Notes: generated by a model not told the origin, from the letters alone. A stretch of 64,000 nt of DNA from Caballeronia sp. INDeC2 (GCF_023631325.1 NZ_JALQDG010000030.1:248001-312000); one strand, 5' to 3'; counted from the first letter of the stretch, positions 23,335 through 33,322 are shown. Translations and numbers: made by a program.

Positions 23335-24904
23335 TCTTGCGACGGATGGACGCCGCCGCGATCCCCGCAGCCGCGAATGCGCACACGGCGGACAGCGCGG
23401 CGACCGCGCGCGAGGCATCGGCGATGGAATCGGCTTGCGCACGGGAAAGCGGCGTCGATGGCGCGGCGGGCTTCGTATCCGCATCGAGCACGCCCATGCT
23501 CGGGTGCGGCAAGTGCAGACGATCGAGCCGCGCCGACAACGCCGCATCGTGCGTCCACACGAACACGATGCCCAGCACCGCGATCGCGAGCAGGCTCGCC
23601 ACGCGCGCCACCGCGTTGTTGATGCCGGACGCGATGCCCGCGCGTTCGCTTCCCACCGACGCCATCACGGTCGTCGTCAGCGGCGCGACGGTGATCGTCA
23701 TGCCGAGTCCGAGCACGACGAGCGCGGGCAGAAAGCCCGCCCAATAGCTGCCCGCGGCGAACGGCAGCGCGAGCATTGCGAAACCGACACCGGCGACGCA
23801 CGGCCCCGCGATCAGCAACGCCCGCGCGCCGAAGCGGCTCGTCAATCCGCCCGTGAAGCGCGACAGCAAGCCGATGATGAGCGGCATCGGCAACACCGCC
23901 GCGCCTGCTTGCGTCGCGCTGAAGCCATACGCGCGGATCAACGTGAACGGCAGAAAGAACAGCACGCCGCCGAGCCCGAAGTACAGCAGCAGCGTGACAA
24001 GATTCGCCCCGCTGAAATCGCGAGAGCGAAAGATGTCGAGCGGGACCATCGGATCGCGGGATTTCGCTTCGATCGCGACGAATGCGGCGAGCAGCGCCAC
24101 GCCCGCGCCGATCATGCCGAGCACGAGCGGATCGGCGAAACCGCGTGACGGCGCCTCGGTGAGACCGTAGGTCAGCGCCGCGAGTCCCGCCGCCGTCGTT
24201 GCCGCGCCGGGCCAGTCGAGCGTCTGCGGCGCGTCGGTGTTGTGGCTGTCGGGGACGGACGCGACGGCCAGCGCGATCGTCGCGGCGGCGAGCGGCAGAT
24301 TGAGAAAGAAGATCGCGCGCCAGGAAAATGCATCGACGAGCCAGCCGCCCGCCGCCGGCCCGACCGACGACGTGATCGCGCCCACGCCGGCCCACGTGCC
24401 GATCGCGCGTCCGCGTGCTTCGCCCTCGAACACCGCGCCGATGATCGCAAGGCTGCCCGGCACGAGCAGCGCCGCCCCCACGCCCTGCCACGCGCGCGCC
24501 GCGATGAGCCAGCCCGTGTTCGGCGCGAAGCCGCACGCCGCCGACGCCACCGTAAAAAGCGCGACGCCCGCGATGAACACCTTGCGCCGTCCGAGCTTGT
24601 CGCCCATCGAACCGCCGACCAGCACGAGCGCGCCGAGAAACAGCAAGTACGCGTTGACGACCCATTGCATCGCCGCGATGCTCGCGCCGAGCTCGCTCTG
24701 GATCGACGGGAGCGCGACGTTGACGACCGAGCCGTCGATGAACGCCATGCTCGAACCGAGGATCGTCGCCGACAAGGCGAGCCGCTTGCGCGCGCAGGGT
24801 TGCGCGACGGCGGGTTGCGCGCGAATGACGAGCTCGTCGCAAGGACTCGCCTGCGACGCGACGGCATGTGCGCGCTGCTGGCTATCGAGATGTCGGCTGG
24901 CCAA
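23330..24904 (-). CDS. MFS drug exporter, DHA2 (EmrB/QacA) type
   Basis: A 524-aa exporter with 14 predicted helices. Motif A appears as GDKLGRRKVFIAG, motif C-like sequence as GPAAGGWLVDAFSWRAIFFL, and the TM1 acidic motif as AFIDGSVVNVALP. Members expel lipophilic drugs, dyes or bile salts using the proton gradient. No membrane-fusion partner gene adjoins it, so it probably works alone across the inner membrane. It is divergent from the Fur-controlled sodA cluster and shares its intergenic region, so iron could influence it, but that is a guess. Confidence 0.9.
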   Translation of the reverse strand: MASRHLDSQQRAHAVASQASPCDELVIRAQPAVAQPCARKRLALSATILGSSMAFIDGSVVNVALPSIQSELGASIAAMQWVVNAYLLFLGALVLVGGSMGDKLGRRKVFIAGVALFTVASAACGFAPNTGWLIAARAWQGVGAALLVPGSLAIIGAVFEGEARGRAIGTWAGVGAITSSVGPAAGGWLVDAFSWRAIFFLNLPLAAATIALAVASVPDSHNTDAPQTLDWPGAATTAAGLAALTYGLTEAPSRGFADPLVLGMIGAGVALLAAFVAIEAKSRDPMVPLDIFRSRDFSGANLVTLLLYFGLGGVLFFLPFTLIRAYGFSATQAGAAVLPMPLIIGLLSRFTGGLTSRFGARALLIAGPCVAGVGFAMLALPFAAGSYWAGFLPALVVLGLGMTITVAPLTTTVMASVGSERAGIASGINNAVARVASLLAIAVLGIVFVWTHDAALSARLDRLHLPHPSMGVLDADTKPAAPSTPLSRAQADSIADASRAVAALSAVCAFAAAGIAAASIRRKK

Positions 24905-24992
24905 TGTCGCTTCCTTGTGTCGTCGACGAATGCCTCAGTAGAGGCCAATCGCGCGCGCATGTCCACGCCGGCGACAGGGTTGGCAAGCCCAA

Positions 24993-25009
24993 ATGATAAT
25001 GGTTATCAT
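24993..25009. promoter_or_regulatory. Fur box
   Basis: ATGATAA TGG TTATCAT is a perfect 7-3-7 inverted repeat that closely follows the classic Fur consensus. It lies 64 bp before the first gene of the sodA pair and 89 bp from the divergent MFS start. Fur with iron should repress the rightward genes. Confidence 0.85.
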
Positions 25010-25072
25010 CAAGCAACCCGAGTACGCAGGCATCCGGTCGACGCAAAGGGCGATGGAACAGGAGCCCTCGCC

Positions 25073-25564
25073 ATGCATCAGCACATCGCGGACTTTGCCG
25101 CGGACAAGCCGGTTTCGGACACACCCAGCCTGCCGTCGTGGGAGGCCGCGATGCGGCAAGCCGTGAAAGCCGAGCGCGAGCGGCACATCGCGCTGGCGCT
25201 CCGCGGTTACGAACAGGCGCTCGCTATCGCGCAATGTCTGATCGACGCGCCGCCCGCGGGCCGCGTGGAAGATTGCATCGCCGCGTTCGTCGTCTCGCAT
25301 CTCAATCTCGCCGATCTTCGCGTCGCGCAAGGCGACCCGAACGCGGCCGCTCCCGTTCTCTGCCACGCACATCGAGCGTTGATCGCGCTGTCTCTCGACG
25401 CCGCGCGGCCAGCGCCGCTGCGGCAAGCCGCCCTGCGCCACAGCCGCGAAACGTATGTCGCGCTGATCCGCCACATCTCGCGGCACGGGCCGCATCCGCT
25501 CATCACGCGCGCCATCGCCGATGCCGACGCCGCGCTGCATCGCGCGAGCCCCGCGCGGCACTGA
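25073..25564 (+). CDS. Hypothetical Fur-controlled helical protein upstream of sodA
   Basis: 163 aa, strongly helical and Ala-rich, containing a TPR-like stretch (RHIALALRGYEQALAIAQ followed by LNLADLRVAQGDPNAA). It has no signal or membrane segment. ATG 25073 has AGGAG 9 bases upstream; the longer open frame upstream is a shadow of the MFS gene. It follows a Fur box and precedes sodA by 29 bp, so the two are very likely co-transcribed when iron is scarce. It could act as a partner in manganese or iron handling; no direct evidence. Confidence 0.65.
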   Translation: MHQHIADFAADKPVSDTPSLPSWEAAMRQAVKAERERHIALALRGYEQALAIAQCLIDAPPAGRVEDCIAAFVVSHLNLADLRVAQGDPNAAAPVLCHAHRALIALSLDAARPAPLRQAALRHSRETYVALIRHISRHGPHPLITRAIADADAALHRASPARH

Positions 25565-25593
25565 TCCCATCACCGTCCGAAAGGAGAATCACG

Positions 25594-26220
25594 ATGCCTT
25601 ATACCCTGCCTCCCCTGCCCTACGCCTTCGACGCGCTCGAACCGCATATCGATGCCCGCACGATGGAGGTTCATCACACGAAGCATCATCAGACTTACGT
25701 GAACAACCTGAATGCGGCGCTGGAGAAATCGGATCATCGCGATGTGGCCGTCGAGACGCTCATCGCGCAGATCGACGCACTGCCCGACGCGCTGCGCCTG
25801 CCCGTGCGCAACAACGGCGGCGGGCACGCGAACCATAGCCTCTTCTGGACGATCATGTCGCCCGACGGCGGCGGCAAGCCGCAAGGCGAACTGGCCGATG
25901 CCATCGACAAGGATCTCGGCGGCTTCGACGCCTTCAAGGATGCGTTCACGAAAGCCGCGCTTACGCGTTTCGGCAGCGGCTGGGCGTGGCTCACCGTCGG
26001 CAAGCAAGGCAAGCTCGCGATCGAAAGCACCGGCAATCAGGACAGTCCGCTGATGACCGGCATCGCCTCGGGCGACACGCCGATTCTCGGGCTCGATGTC
26101 TGGGAGCACGCGTATTACCTGAAGTACGAGAACCGCAGACCGGAGTACATCGCGGCGTTCTACAACGTGATCGACTGGCCGGAAGTGGCGCGGCGATATG
26201 CGCAGGCGCGGGGCGAATAG
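25594..26220 (+). CDS. sodA: Superoxide dismutase, manganese type
   Basis: Converts superoxide to oxygen and hydrogen peroxide in the cytoplasm; 208 aa. Metal ligands are H27 (MEVHHTKHH), H81 (GGHANHSLFW), D168 and H172 (DVWEHAYY), the normal SodA set. Gly77 and the Gln of STGNQDSP mark the manganese rather than iron subtype. The Fur box upstream agrees: many bacteria switch from iron to manganese SOD when iron is limiting. Start ATG 25594 has AAAGGAG 7 bases upstream. Confidence 0.93.
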   Translation: MPYTLPPLPYAFDALEPHIDARTMEVHHTKHHQTYVNNLNAALEKSDHRDVAVETLIAQIDALPDALRLPVRNNGGGHANHSLFWTIMSPDGGGKPQGELADAIDKDLGGFDAFKDAFTKAALTRFGSGWAWLTVGKQGKLAIESTGNQDSPLMTGIASGDTPILGLDVWEHAYYLKYENRRPEYIAAFYNVIDWPEVARRYAQARGE

Positions 26221-26298
26221 AAGTCCGATGCGCGGTGTCACGCGCATTTCGATCGCGCGCGTTAAGCTAGGCGCTTGCGCTCGCATCGGGATGACGAA

Positions 26299-26967
26299 AT
26301 GAAGTCAGCAGACGGAGTCGCGCAAAGCCGATGGCTCGCCGATGCGCGCGAGGAAATGGCCGCCGCGCTTCGAACCTCGGATGAAACGTGGCTCCACGAC
26401 ATGAGCATGCGCTGGGGATGCCGTCTCGCGATGCTCGTCGCCGATTTCAGCGTGCGCGTGATGCTGCATGACGAAGGCATTGTTATGAAGTTAGAGACGC
26501 CGTCGGATAATGGCGACGATGGCACTTCCGATTCGCTCGCTCGTGCCGCCTGGATCAAGCTGTCGAAATTCGAAGAGCACGCGACGGCCGTTCTCGAAGC
26601 GAGCGCGCTCATTCACGGCAATGCGCAAAGCAATGCCTGCCGCGAGACCATTCTCGCGTGGCGTCAGATGCTCGTCGCGGCGAACGAGTGGCCGCGAGAG
26701 GAAGCCGATCCGTTCATCAGCCACGCATGCCGGCCGATACTGAAGCGGTTCATGAACCTCGCATCGTGCGCGACCGGCGGGAATCAGTTCTATCTCGCGC
26801 GCGAAGGCGACTATGAAGAAGCGTGGCGCGAGTTCGATAACTTCTGCATCGACGAACGCGCTTTGCCTGTGACCGAATGGGGCCGCAAATATCGATTCGG
26901 CCCGCCGCCTGATTCAAAAGCGATGGCGCAACCCGACCGTCGCTTCGACCTGATTGCTGGTCGATGA
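26299..26967 (+). CDS. Hypothetical protein
   Basis: 222 aa, soluble, Trp- and Cys-containing. It starts MKSADGVAQSRWLADAREEM and includes DMSMRWGCRLAMLVADFSVR and FDNFCIDERALPVTEWGRK. No domain recognised. ATG 26299 is chosen over a TTG at 26275. The last 54 bp overlap the 3' end of the porin gene on the other strand, a tail-to-tail overlap that suggests a recent shift of one stop codon. Confidence 0.6.
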   Translation: MKSADGVAQSRWLADAREEMAAALRTSDETWLHDMSMRWGCRLAMLVADFSVRVMLHDEGIVMKLETPSDNGDDGTSDSLARAAWIKLSKFEEHATAVLEASALIHGNAQSNACRETILAWRQMLVAANEWPREEADPFISHACRPILKRFMNLASCATGGNQFYLAREGDYEEAWREFDNFCIDERALPVTEWGRKYRFGPPPDSKAMAQPDRRFDLIAGR

Positions 26968-28092
26968 CGGCGCCGTTAGGCCGTTGATCCACGCGACGCC
27001 CAATGGCGAATTGCTGCTCGCGCTCACGCCTTGCCACACGCCTTGAACATAGACATCGGTGCGCCGCGAGAGGCTATAGCCGGCCATCGCGCTGACCTGG
27101 TTCCAATGCGGATTGCCTGAGCCCGCGAGGCCGCTCGCCCGCGAATACGTGTACGCGGCGGACAACTCGACCGCCGGCGTCAGCGCATAACGCAAATTGC
27201 CTTCAAAGTTCTGAACGTGCGTGCTCAGACCGGTCTGGAACAACTGCGTCAGATTGGTTTGCGTGTAGACGAAGCCCGCCACCGCCGGGCCGAACGCATA
27301 GTTGACACCCGCGCCCCACGTCTGCTGACGGCTCGACAGCGCGCCCAGCGGAACGTTCGTCGTCGTGAGCGCGCCGATTAGAGAGGAACCTGTCGTATCG
27401 GTAACGGCGCCGTTCGTGTTGAGCTGTCCGGGCGTCGCGGCGTCGCTGTTGAGTTGCAGGAATCCGGCGCCGAAATTGAGCGGTCCCCACAGATACGAAA
27501 TGCCGAGGCTATACGCGCGATTGTTCGAAAAGCCGGCGGCCTGATTGGAGAAACCATATAACGCGCCGAGCTTGAATCCCGCGAAATCCGGGCTCTGATA
27601 CTTCACGGCGTTATTGATCTGGAATGAATCGTTGAGGTTATCGATATCGAATGGATGCGCGAAATGCGTGCCGCCGTATTGCGTGCCCGTCAATGAAAGC
27701 GGCGCGACGAAATCCACCATGTCGTCGGTCTGACGGCCGAACGTGAGCACGCCGTAATCGCTGCTCGACAAGCCGACATACGCCTGGCGATTGAAGATGC
27801 GATTGCTCACGGTGTATTGGCCGTCGTTCAGATTGAAGCCGCTTTCCAGATTGAAGATAGCTTTCAGTCCGCCCCCCAGATCTTCCGCGCCCCGCAAGCC
27901 CCATCGACTGTATTGAACCGGGCCGCTCTTCAATTCCCAGTTGCTATGCCCGCTGCCGGCCGTACTGATCTGACTGTTCGAATACGTCACGCCCGCGTCG
28001 ATGAGACCGTAAAGCGTGACGCTGCTTTGCGCATGCGCCGCGCCCGCGAGCGTCAACATCGTCGTCGCGCCGGTCATAAGCAACTTGTTCAT
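26914..28092 (-). CDS. Outer-membrane porin, Burkholderia OmpC-like family
   Basis: A trimeric 16-strand beta-barrel for diffusion of small solutes, 392 aa. The signal peptide MNKLLMTGATTMLTLAGAAHA is followed by QSSVTLYGLIDAGVTYS, the usual first strand of beta-proteobacterial porins. The constriction-loop region and repeated GLRGAEDLGGGLKAIFNLES-type strands follow, and the protein ends RHRF with the terminal Phe needed for BAM recognition. ATG 28092 has GGAG about 9 bases upstream; an ATG five codons earlier does not. It is monocistronic. Confidence 0.92.
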   Translation of the reverse strand: MNKLLMTGATTMLTLAGAAHAQSSVTLYGLIDAGVTYSNSQISTAGSGHSNWELKSGPVQYSRWGLRGAEDLGGGLKAIFNLESGFNLNDGQYTVSNRIFNRQAYVGLSSSDYGVLTFGRQTDDMVDFVAPLSLTGTQYGGTHFAHPFDIDNLNDSFQINNAVKYQSPDFAGFKLGALYGFSNQAAGFSNNRAYSLGISYLWGPLNFGAGFLQLNSDAATPGQLNTNGAVTDTTGSSLIGALTTTNVPLGALSSRQQTWGAGVNYAFGPAVAGFVYTQTNLTQLFQTGLSTHVQNFEGNLRYALTPAVELSAAYTYSRASGLAGSGNPHWNQVSAMAGYSLSRRTDVYVQGVWQGVSASSNSPLGVAWINGLTAPSSTSNQVEATVGLRHRF

Positions 28093-28207
28093 TTGCCTGG
28101 GCTCCATCGATGTCGGAAAAGACGCGCTTCTTCCTTCACTCTATGCGACCGAATCGGCAACCGGCAACCTCAAAATTTCTTGCAGAAAAGCGGAGCGATG
28201 CGAGTGC

Positions 28208-28654
28208 TCAAAAATCGTGACGCACGGAAAATGTCATAGCTTTTTCGTGCTCGTGATTCACGCCCAATTGCGGATTCGCGGAGAAATGCCAGTCGTCGTC
28301 GGGCGTGATGTCGTCGCGCGGACGCACCGGAACGGGAACGGAAGTCGGCGAAGATGGCAGCGGCGAAATACGGGCGAGTTGATTCAGATCAGGATGCACG
28401 TTCCTGTCGTATTTCGACAACATGACGGCATCCAGCGCTTCGAGCGGCCCTGTGAATCCATAGCGTGGATGATGAGACCGCGCGGCGGCATGCGCGCCCG
28501 CAGTCGAGATGATGGCCGGAAACGGAAAGAACAACACGCTTGCCGCCACTCGCTGAATGGGGATCAGTCGAGTTTGCTCACTGGCTGACGCAAAATTGCC
28601 GACTATAAAAGCCACGATGCCGGCGACCCAATATCTACGGATATGGCGTGTCAT
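28208..28654 (-). CDS. Hypothetical exported protein
   Basis: 148 aa with an N-terminal signal-like segment, RRYWVAGIVAFIVGNFASAS, and a second hydrophobic stretch, VAASVLFFPFPAIISTAG. A polar, proline-rich region follows. It ends WHFSANPQLGVNHEHEKAMT then SVRHDF, that is, aromatic and with a final Phe as in outer-membrane strands. No family recognised. It is upstream of the porin on the same strand, 115 bp away. Confidence 0.55.
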   Translation of the reverse strand: MTRHIRRYWVAGIVAFIVGNFASASEQTRLIPIQRVAASVLFFPFPAIISTAGAHAAARSHHPRYGFTGPLEALDAVMLSKYDRNVHPDLNQLARISPLPSSPTSVPVPVRPRDDITPDDDWHFSANPQLGVNHEHEKAMTFSVRHDF

Positions 28655-28914
28655 CGAATGCCTGCAAGACGCTACGGTGGAAAGAAATCTCCGAGTGCTG
28701 AATTCAGTTTAAATCATTTGACGTCGCATTGGCTGGCAATAATGCCATCGAAGAAATAATGTCTCGCGCATGACACGCAGCGCTGCTTTGCGAATCGCGT
28801 CAACGAATTATGCAGAGAATCAAAATAGCCTCGTTCGATCGCTTATCTCATTTCACAACGGCCCGCAGAGCACCTATCTTGAAAAGCGAATCTTCACCGA
28901 GAGGAGCTTTCGTG

Positions 28915-31302
28915 ATGAGCAAGCATTCCAGAAATGGCGCGTCGCATTCCGCCACGCTCGAAGACGATGAACTTCGACTCGTCGATGCATGGTGGCGCGC
29001 GTGCAATTATCTTTCGGCGGGCATGATCTTTCTCGCGGACAATCCGCTGCTGCACGAACCGCTGAAAGCCGAGCATGTGAAGCAGCGCCTTCTCGGGCAT
29101 TGGGGCGCGAGCCCTGCTTTATCGTTCGTGTGGGCGCATCTTAACCGCGTCATCAAACGCGACGACATCGACGTGATCTTCATGGCCGGTCCCGGTCACG
29201 GCGCGCCGGGCGTGCTCGGCCCCGCCTATCTCGAGGGCACGTACTCCGAGGTCTATCCGGACAAGAGCGAAGATGCCGAGGGCATGCAAAAGTTCTTCAA
29301 GCAGTTTTCTTTTCCCGGGCATATCGGCTCGCATGTGACGCCGGAAACGCCGGGATCGATTCATGAAGGCGGTGAACTCGGCTATAGCTTGTCGCATGCT
29401 TACGGCGCCGTGCTCGACAATCCTGATCTGATCGTCGCGTGCGTCGTCGGCGATGGCGAAGCCGAAACCGGCCCGCTCGCGACAGCGTGGCATTCTAACA
29501 AGTTCATCAATCCCGCGCGCGATGGCGCCGTGCTGCCGATCCTGAATCTGAACGGCTACAAGATCGCCAATCCGACGATCCTCGCGCGCATCAGTCATCA
29601 GGAGCTGGAGGCGTTGTTCGTCGGCTATGGTTATCGGCCGTATTTCGTGGAAGGATCGGACCATGCGGAGATGCACCGCAAGATGGCGGATACGCTCGAT
29701 GCCGCCATCGCCGATATCCGCGCGATCCGCGAGAAGGCGCGCAAGGACAAGCACGTCGAGCGGCCGCGCTGGCCGATGATCGTCCTGCGCACGCCGAAGG
29801 GCTGGACCGGTCCCAAAGAGATCAACGGCCATAAGGTCGAAGGCTCGTGGCGCGCGCATCAGGTGCCGTTCTCGGACGTGCACGGCAATCCCGCGAATCT
29901 CGCGGTGCTCGAACGCTGAATGCAAAGCTATAAGCCCGAAGAACTCTTCGACGAAACGGGCCGGCTGCGTGACGAGATCAGGGCGATCGCGCCCGCGGGC
30001 ACGCGGCGCATGAGCGCGAATCCACATGCGAATGGCGGCGTGCTGCGCAAGGAACTCAAGCTGCCGGATTTCCGCGACTATGCCGTGGATGTCGGACAAG
30101 CCGGCAAGATCCTGCATGAAAACACGCGCCCGCTCGGCGCTTTCCTGCGCGACGTCATGCGTTGCAACATGGACACCTTCCGCGTGTTCGGTCCCGACGA
30201 AACGGCATCGAATCGCCTTCAGGCAATCTATGAAGTCAGCAAGAAAGTATGGATGGCCGATCTTCTTCCCGAAGACGAAGACGGCGGCGAGCTGGCGCGC
30301 GACGGCCGCGTGATGGAAATGCTGTCGGAGCATACGTTGCTCGGCTGGCTCGAAGGCTACCTGCTTTCCGGGCGGCACGGCTTTTTCCATACCTATGAAG
30401 CCTTCGCGCATGTCATCGATTCGATGTTCAATCAGCACGCGAAATGGCTCGATATCTGCAAGAACCATGTGCCTTGGCGCGCATCGGTTTCGTCGGAAAC
30501 CATCTTGCTCTCATCCACCGTATGGCGGCAGGATCACAACGGCTTCTCGCATCAGGACCCGGGCTTCATCGATCTCGTCACGAACAAGAGCCCTTCGGTT
30601 ACGCGCGTGTATCTTCCGCCCGATGCCAACACGCTGCTCGTCGTGGCCGATCAATGTCTGCGCTCGACCGATTGCATCAACATCATCGTCGCGGACAAGC
30701 AGAAGCATTTGCAGTTCGCGACCATCGACGAAGCGATGGTGCATTGCGCGAAAGGCATCGGCGTATGGCGGCGCGCGAGCACGGATGAAGGCGAAGAGCC
30801 CGACGTCGTTCTCGCCTCTTGCGGCGATGTCGCCACGCAGGAAGCACTCGCCGCGGCCGCGATTCTGCGCGAGCGTCTGCCGGAACTGAAGCTGCGCTTC
30901 GTGAACGTGGTCGATCTCTTCAAGATGCAGCCCGATACCGAGCGATCGAGCGCGCGTGAATTCGATAGCCTCTTCACGCTCGACAAGCCCGTCATCTTCA
31001 ACTTTCACGGTTATCCGTGGCTGATTCACAAGCTCGCTTATCGCTTCCACAATCACGAGAATCTGCACGTGCGCGGCTATAAGGAAAAAGGCAACATCAA
31101 CACGCCGCTCGAACTCGCAATTCTGAATCAGGTCGATCGTTTCAATCTTGTGATCGACGTGCTCGATCGCGTGCCGCGATTGCAGGCAAGGACCGCACAT
31201 CTTAGGGAGGACATGAAGAACGCGATCATTCGTCACCTCGATTACGCGCATACGCACGGCACGGACAAACCGGAAATCGCGGAATGGGTGTGGCCGTTTT
31301 GA
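28915..31302 (+). pseudogene. Phosphoketolase split by an in-frame TGA
   Basis: TPP-dependent enzyme that cleaves xylulose-5-P or fructose-6-P to acetyl-phosphate. The reading frame runs 28915-31302 (796 codons, the normal family length) but is broken by TGA at 29917-29919. The flanks read ANLAVLER-stop-MQSYKPEELFDETGRL, and family members usually have Trp where the stop falls, so a TGG to TGA change is likely. The first part (335 codons including the stop) holds the TPP motif GDGEAETGPLATAWHSNKF; the second holds KNHVPWRASVS and the C-terminal domain. GAGGAG precedes ATG 28915. The stop is followed at once by ATG, so reinitiation could make two chains. Confidence 0.85.
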
Positions 31303-31318
31303 TTCGACGCGAGCCGCT

Positions 31319-31939
31319 CTAGTCGGCGGCGCTCAACACGACGCGCCGGAAGAACTGCGCGAGCACGTCCTCTGCGAACTGCGCCGGCACCGATTGCGGA
31401 TCGGACGAATAGAAAAACTGCACGCCGTCGCATAGCGCGATGAGGCCGAGCGCCATCTGTTCCGGCGGCATTGTGAGCGGCGTGCCCACGCGCTCGGAAA
31501 ACGCCCGGATGTAATCGGTCGTGGTCTGCCGCAGTTCGCGCATCAGCGCATTGAAGCTCGCGCGAAATTTCGCGTCGCGGCTTGCGTGCAGCTTCGCTTC
31601 GACCCACAGCAAAAAGCACGCGTTGTTCTGATAGCACTCGCTGTAGTACTGCAGCACGCGCGCTTCCATGTCGGCGCGCGAGGCCTCGCCATCTTCGAAG
31701 AGCGTGGAGAGGCGCTGCATGATGGTGTCGTGATCGCGCTTGAGCACTTCGAGCAGCAACTCGGCCTTGCTCGAAAAATTCGAATAGAACGCGCCGCGTG
31801 TGTAGCCCGCGTCGGCGGCCACATCCTCGACGCTCGATGCGCCGAATCCCTTCTGCGTAAAAACCGCCTGCGCAGCGTCGAGCAGACGCTGGCGCGTCTG
31901 GTCACGGCTCTGCTCGCGGGTGAGTCGTACAGGTTTCAT
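31319..31939 (-). CDS. TetR-family repressor of the RND efflux operon
   Basis: 206 aa. The N-terminal HTH is typical (RQRLLDAAQAVFTQKGFGAS, then VEDVAADAGYTRGAFYSNF). The C-terminal ligand domain resembles AcrR/TtgR-type regulators. It is divergent from the efflux operon that starts about 260 bp away, the standard layout for a local repressor released by pump substrates. A short palindrome in the shared region may be its operator. It ends 17 bp from the phosphoketolase stop. Confidence 0.88.
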   Translation of the reverse strand: MKPVRLTREQSRDQTRQRLLDAAQAVFTQKGFGASSVEDVAADAGYTRGAFYSNFSSKAELLLEVLKRDHDTIMQRLSTLFEDGEASRADMEARVLQYYSECYQNNACFLLWVEAKLHASRDAKFRASFNALMRELRQTTTDYIRAFSERVGTPLTMPPEQMALGLIALCDGVQFFYSSDPQSVPAQFAEDVLAQFFRRVVLSAAD

Positions 31940-31987
31940 GCGCGAAGTGTAGCACCGCGCGGCTTACAAATCCGGCTTTGCATTCGG

Positions 31988-32001
31988 ATACAACTGTGTA
32001 T
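31988..32001. promoter_or_regulatory. Short palindrome, candidate TetR operator
   Basis: ATACA ACTG TGTAT is a perfect 5-4-5 inverted repeat, 49 bp upstream of the TetR start and about 200 bp before the efflux operon. Its position fits autoregulation. It is shorter than most TetR sites. Confidence 0.3.
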
Positions 32002-32200
32002 TAGAATTCAATTCGTATTCGCGTCCGGGTCGTCGAAACCCTTGCCGGACGGGGCTTTCGAGTCAACGTCAAGATCCGCCCCGCTCGCGCTCGTTTCTCG
32101 AAATTGCTCGGCGGATCACCCTTTCCCTGCTTCGCCCATGAGCCGCGCGCAGCCGTCGCGGGGTGCGCGGCACCATGCCCTTGCGGGCGCCGAGGTTCCT

Positions 32201-33322
32201 GTGAAGCTCTTCCACTCACCCGCGTCGGTCGTGGCGCGCGCGGCATTCGTTCCGATCGTCTGTGTAACGCTGGTCGCGTGCAAGCGGCACGAAGCGCCCG
32301 CCCCCGCGCCGCGTCCCGTCGTCGCCGTCGCGGCGCAAGCGGACGGTCACGCGAACGCATCGAGCCTGCCCGGACAGATCCAGTCGCGCTATTCGACGCC
32401 GCTTTCCTTTCGCATCAACGGCAAGATTCTCGAGCGGCGCGCGCGCCTCGGCGACAGCGTGAAGGCAGGGCAAGTCGTCGCCCGGCTCGACCCCGCCGAC
32501 GCCGAGAAAAACAGCGCAAGCGCCCGCGCGCAACTCGACGCCGCCGAGCATCAGCTCGTCTATGCAAGGCAGCAACTCGACCGCGATCGCGCGCAGGCAG
32601 CAGAAAATCTCATCGCCCCCGCGCAACTCGAACAAACGCAGAACGCCTACGCTTCCGCGCTCGCGCAGCGCAATCAGGCGCAGCAGCAGGCGGGACTTTC
32701 CGCCGATCAGTTGCGCTACGCGACACTCGCCGCCGATCACGCGGGCGTCATCACCGCCGAGCAGGCCGACACCGGCCAGAACGTCACGGCGGGCCAGGCC
32801 GTCTACACGCTCGCCTGGAGCGGCGATATCGACGTCATTTGCGACGTGCCCGAGGCCGCGCTCGGCGCATTCGCGATAGGCAAGGAGGCCAGCGTGCAGC
32901 TCGCGGCACTGCCCGGTAAGACCTTCAAGGCACGCGTGCGCGAGCTCTCGCCCGCCGCCGACATCCAAAGCCGGACTTGGCGCGCAAAGCTCACGCTCGA
33001 AGCGCCGACACCCGACGTGCGACTCGGCATGACGGCGGATATCGCGTTCTCCGCGTCGAATGGCGCGAAGGGCGCATTCACGATTCCATCGACGGCGCTG
33101 TTCCACGACAACGGCCATCCCGCCGTGTGGATCGTCAAGCAGCCGGGCGATGCGCTCGAACTGAGGCGCGTCGAAGTCGCGCGTTACGGCGAGCGCACGG
33201 TGACGCTCGCGGGCGGAATCGTTGCGGGCGAGCGCATCGTGTGGCAAGGCGTGCATACGGTGTCCGCGGGCGAGAAAGTGCGCGTCGTCGCGCCGCTGCA
33301 TCCCGAGGACTTCGCGTCATGA
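32201..33322 (+). CDS. RND efflux periplasmic adaptor (MFP) lipoprotein
   Basis: 373 aa. It bridges the inner-membrane pump and the outer-membrane channel. A GTG start at 32201 is chosen: it gives VKLFHSPASVVARAAFVPIV followed by the lipobox TLVAC, and GAGG lies 6 bases upstream. ATG 32138 would put a polar extension before the signal. The barrel-sandwich domain flanks a helical hairpin (RAQLDAAEHQLVYARQQLDR), followed by a beta-barrel and a membrane-proximal domain. Its stop overlaps the pump start (ATGA). It is the first gene of a three-gene operon under the divergent TetR. Confidence 0.88.
   Translation: MKLFHSPASVVARAAFVPIVCVTLVACKRHEAPAPAPRPVVAVAAQADGHANASSLPGQIQSRYSTPLSFRINGKILERRARLGDSVKAGQVVARLDPADAEKNSASARAQLDAAEHQLVYARQQLDRDRAQAAENLIAPAQLEQTQNAYASALAQRNQAQQQAGLSADQLRYATLAADHAGVITAEQADTGQNVTAGQAVYTLAWSGDIDVICDVPEAALGAFAIGKEASVQLAALPGKTFKARVRELSPAADIQSRTWRAKLTLEAPTPDVRLGMTADIAFSASNGAKGAFTIPSTALFHDNGHPAVWIVKQPGDALELRRVEVARYGERTVTLAGGIVAGERIVWQGVHTVSAGEKVRVVAPLHPEDFAS

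Noticed and set aside
29917..29919. TGA in the phosphoketolase read as selenocysteine
   Set aside because: Phosphoketolases have no selenocysteine, the family residue here is Trp, and no SECIS-like element was apparent.
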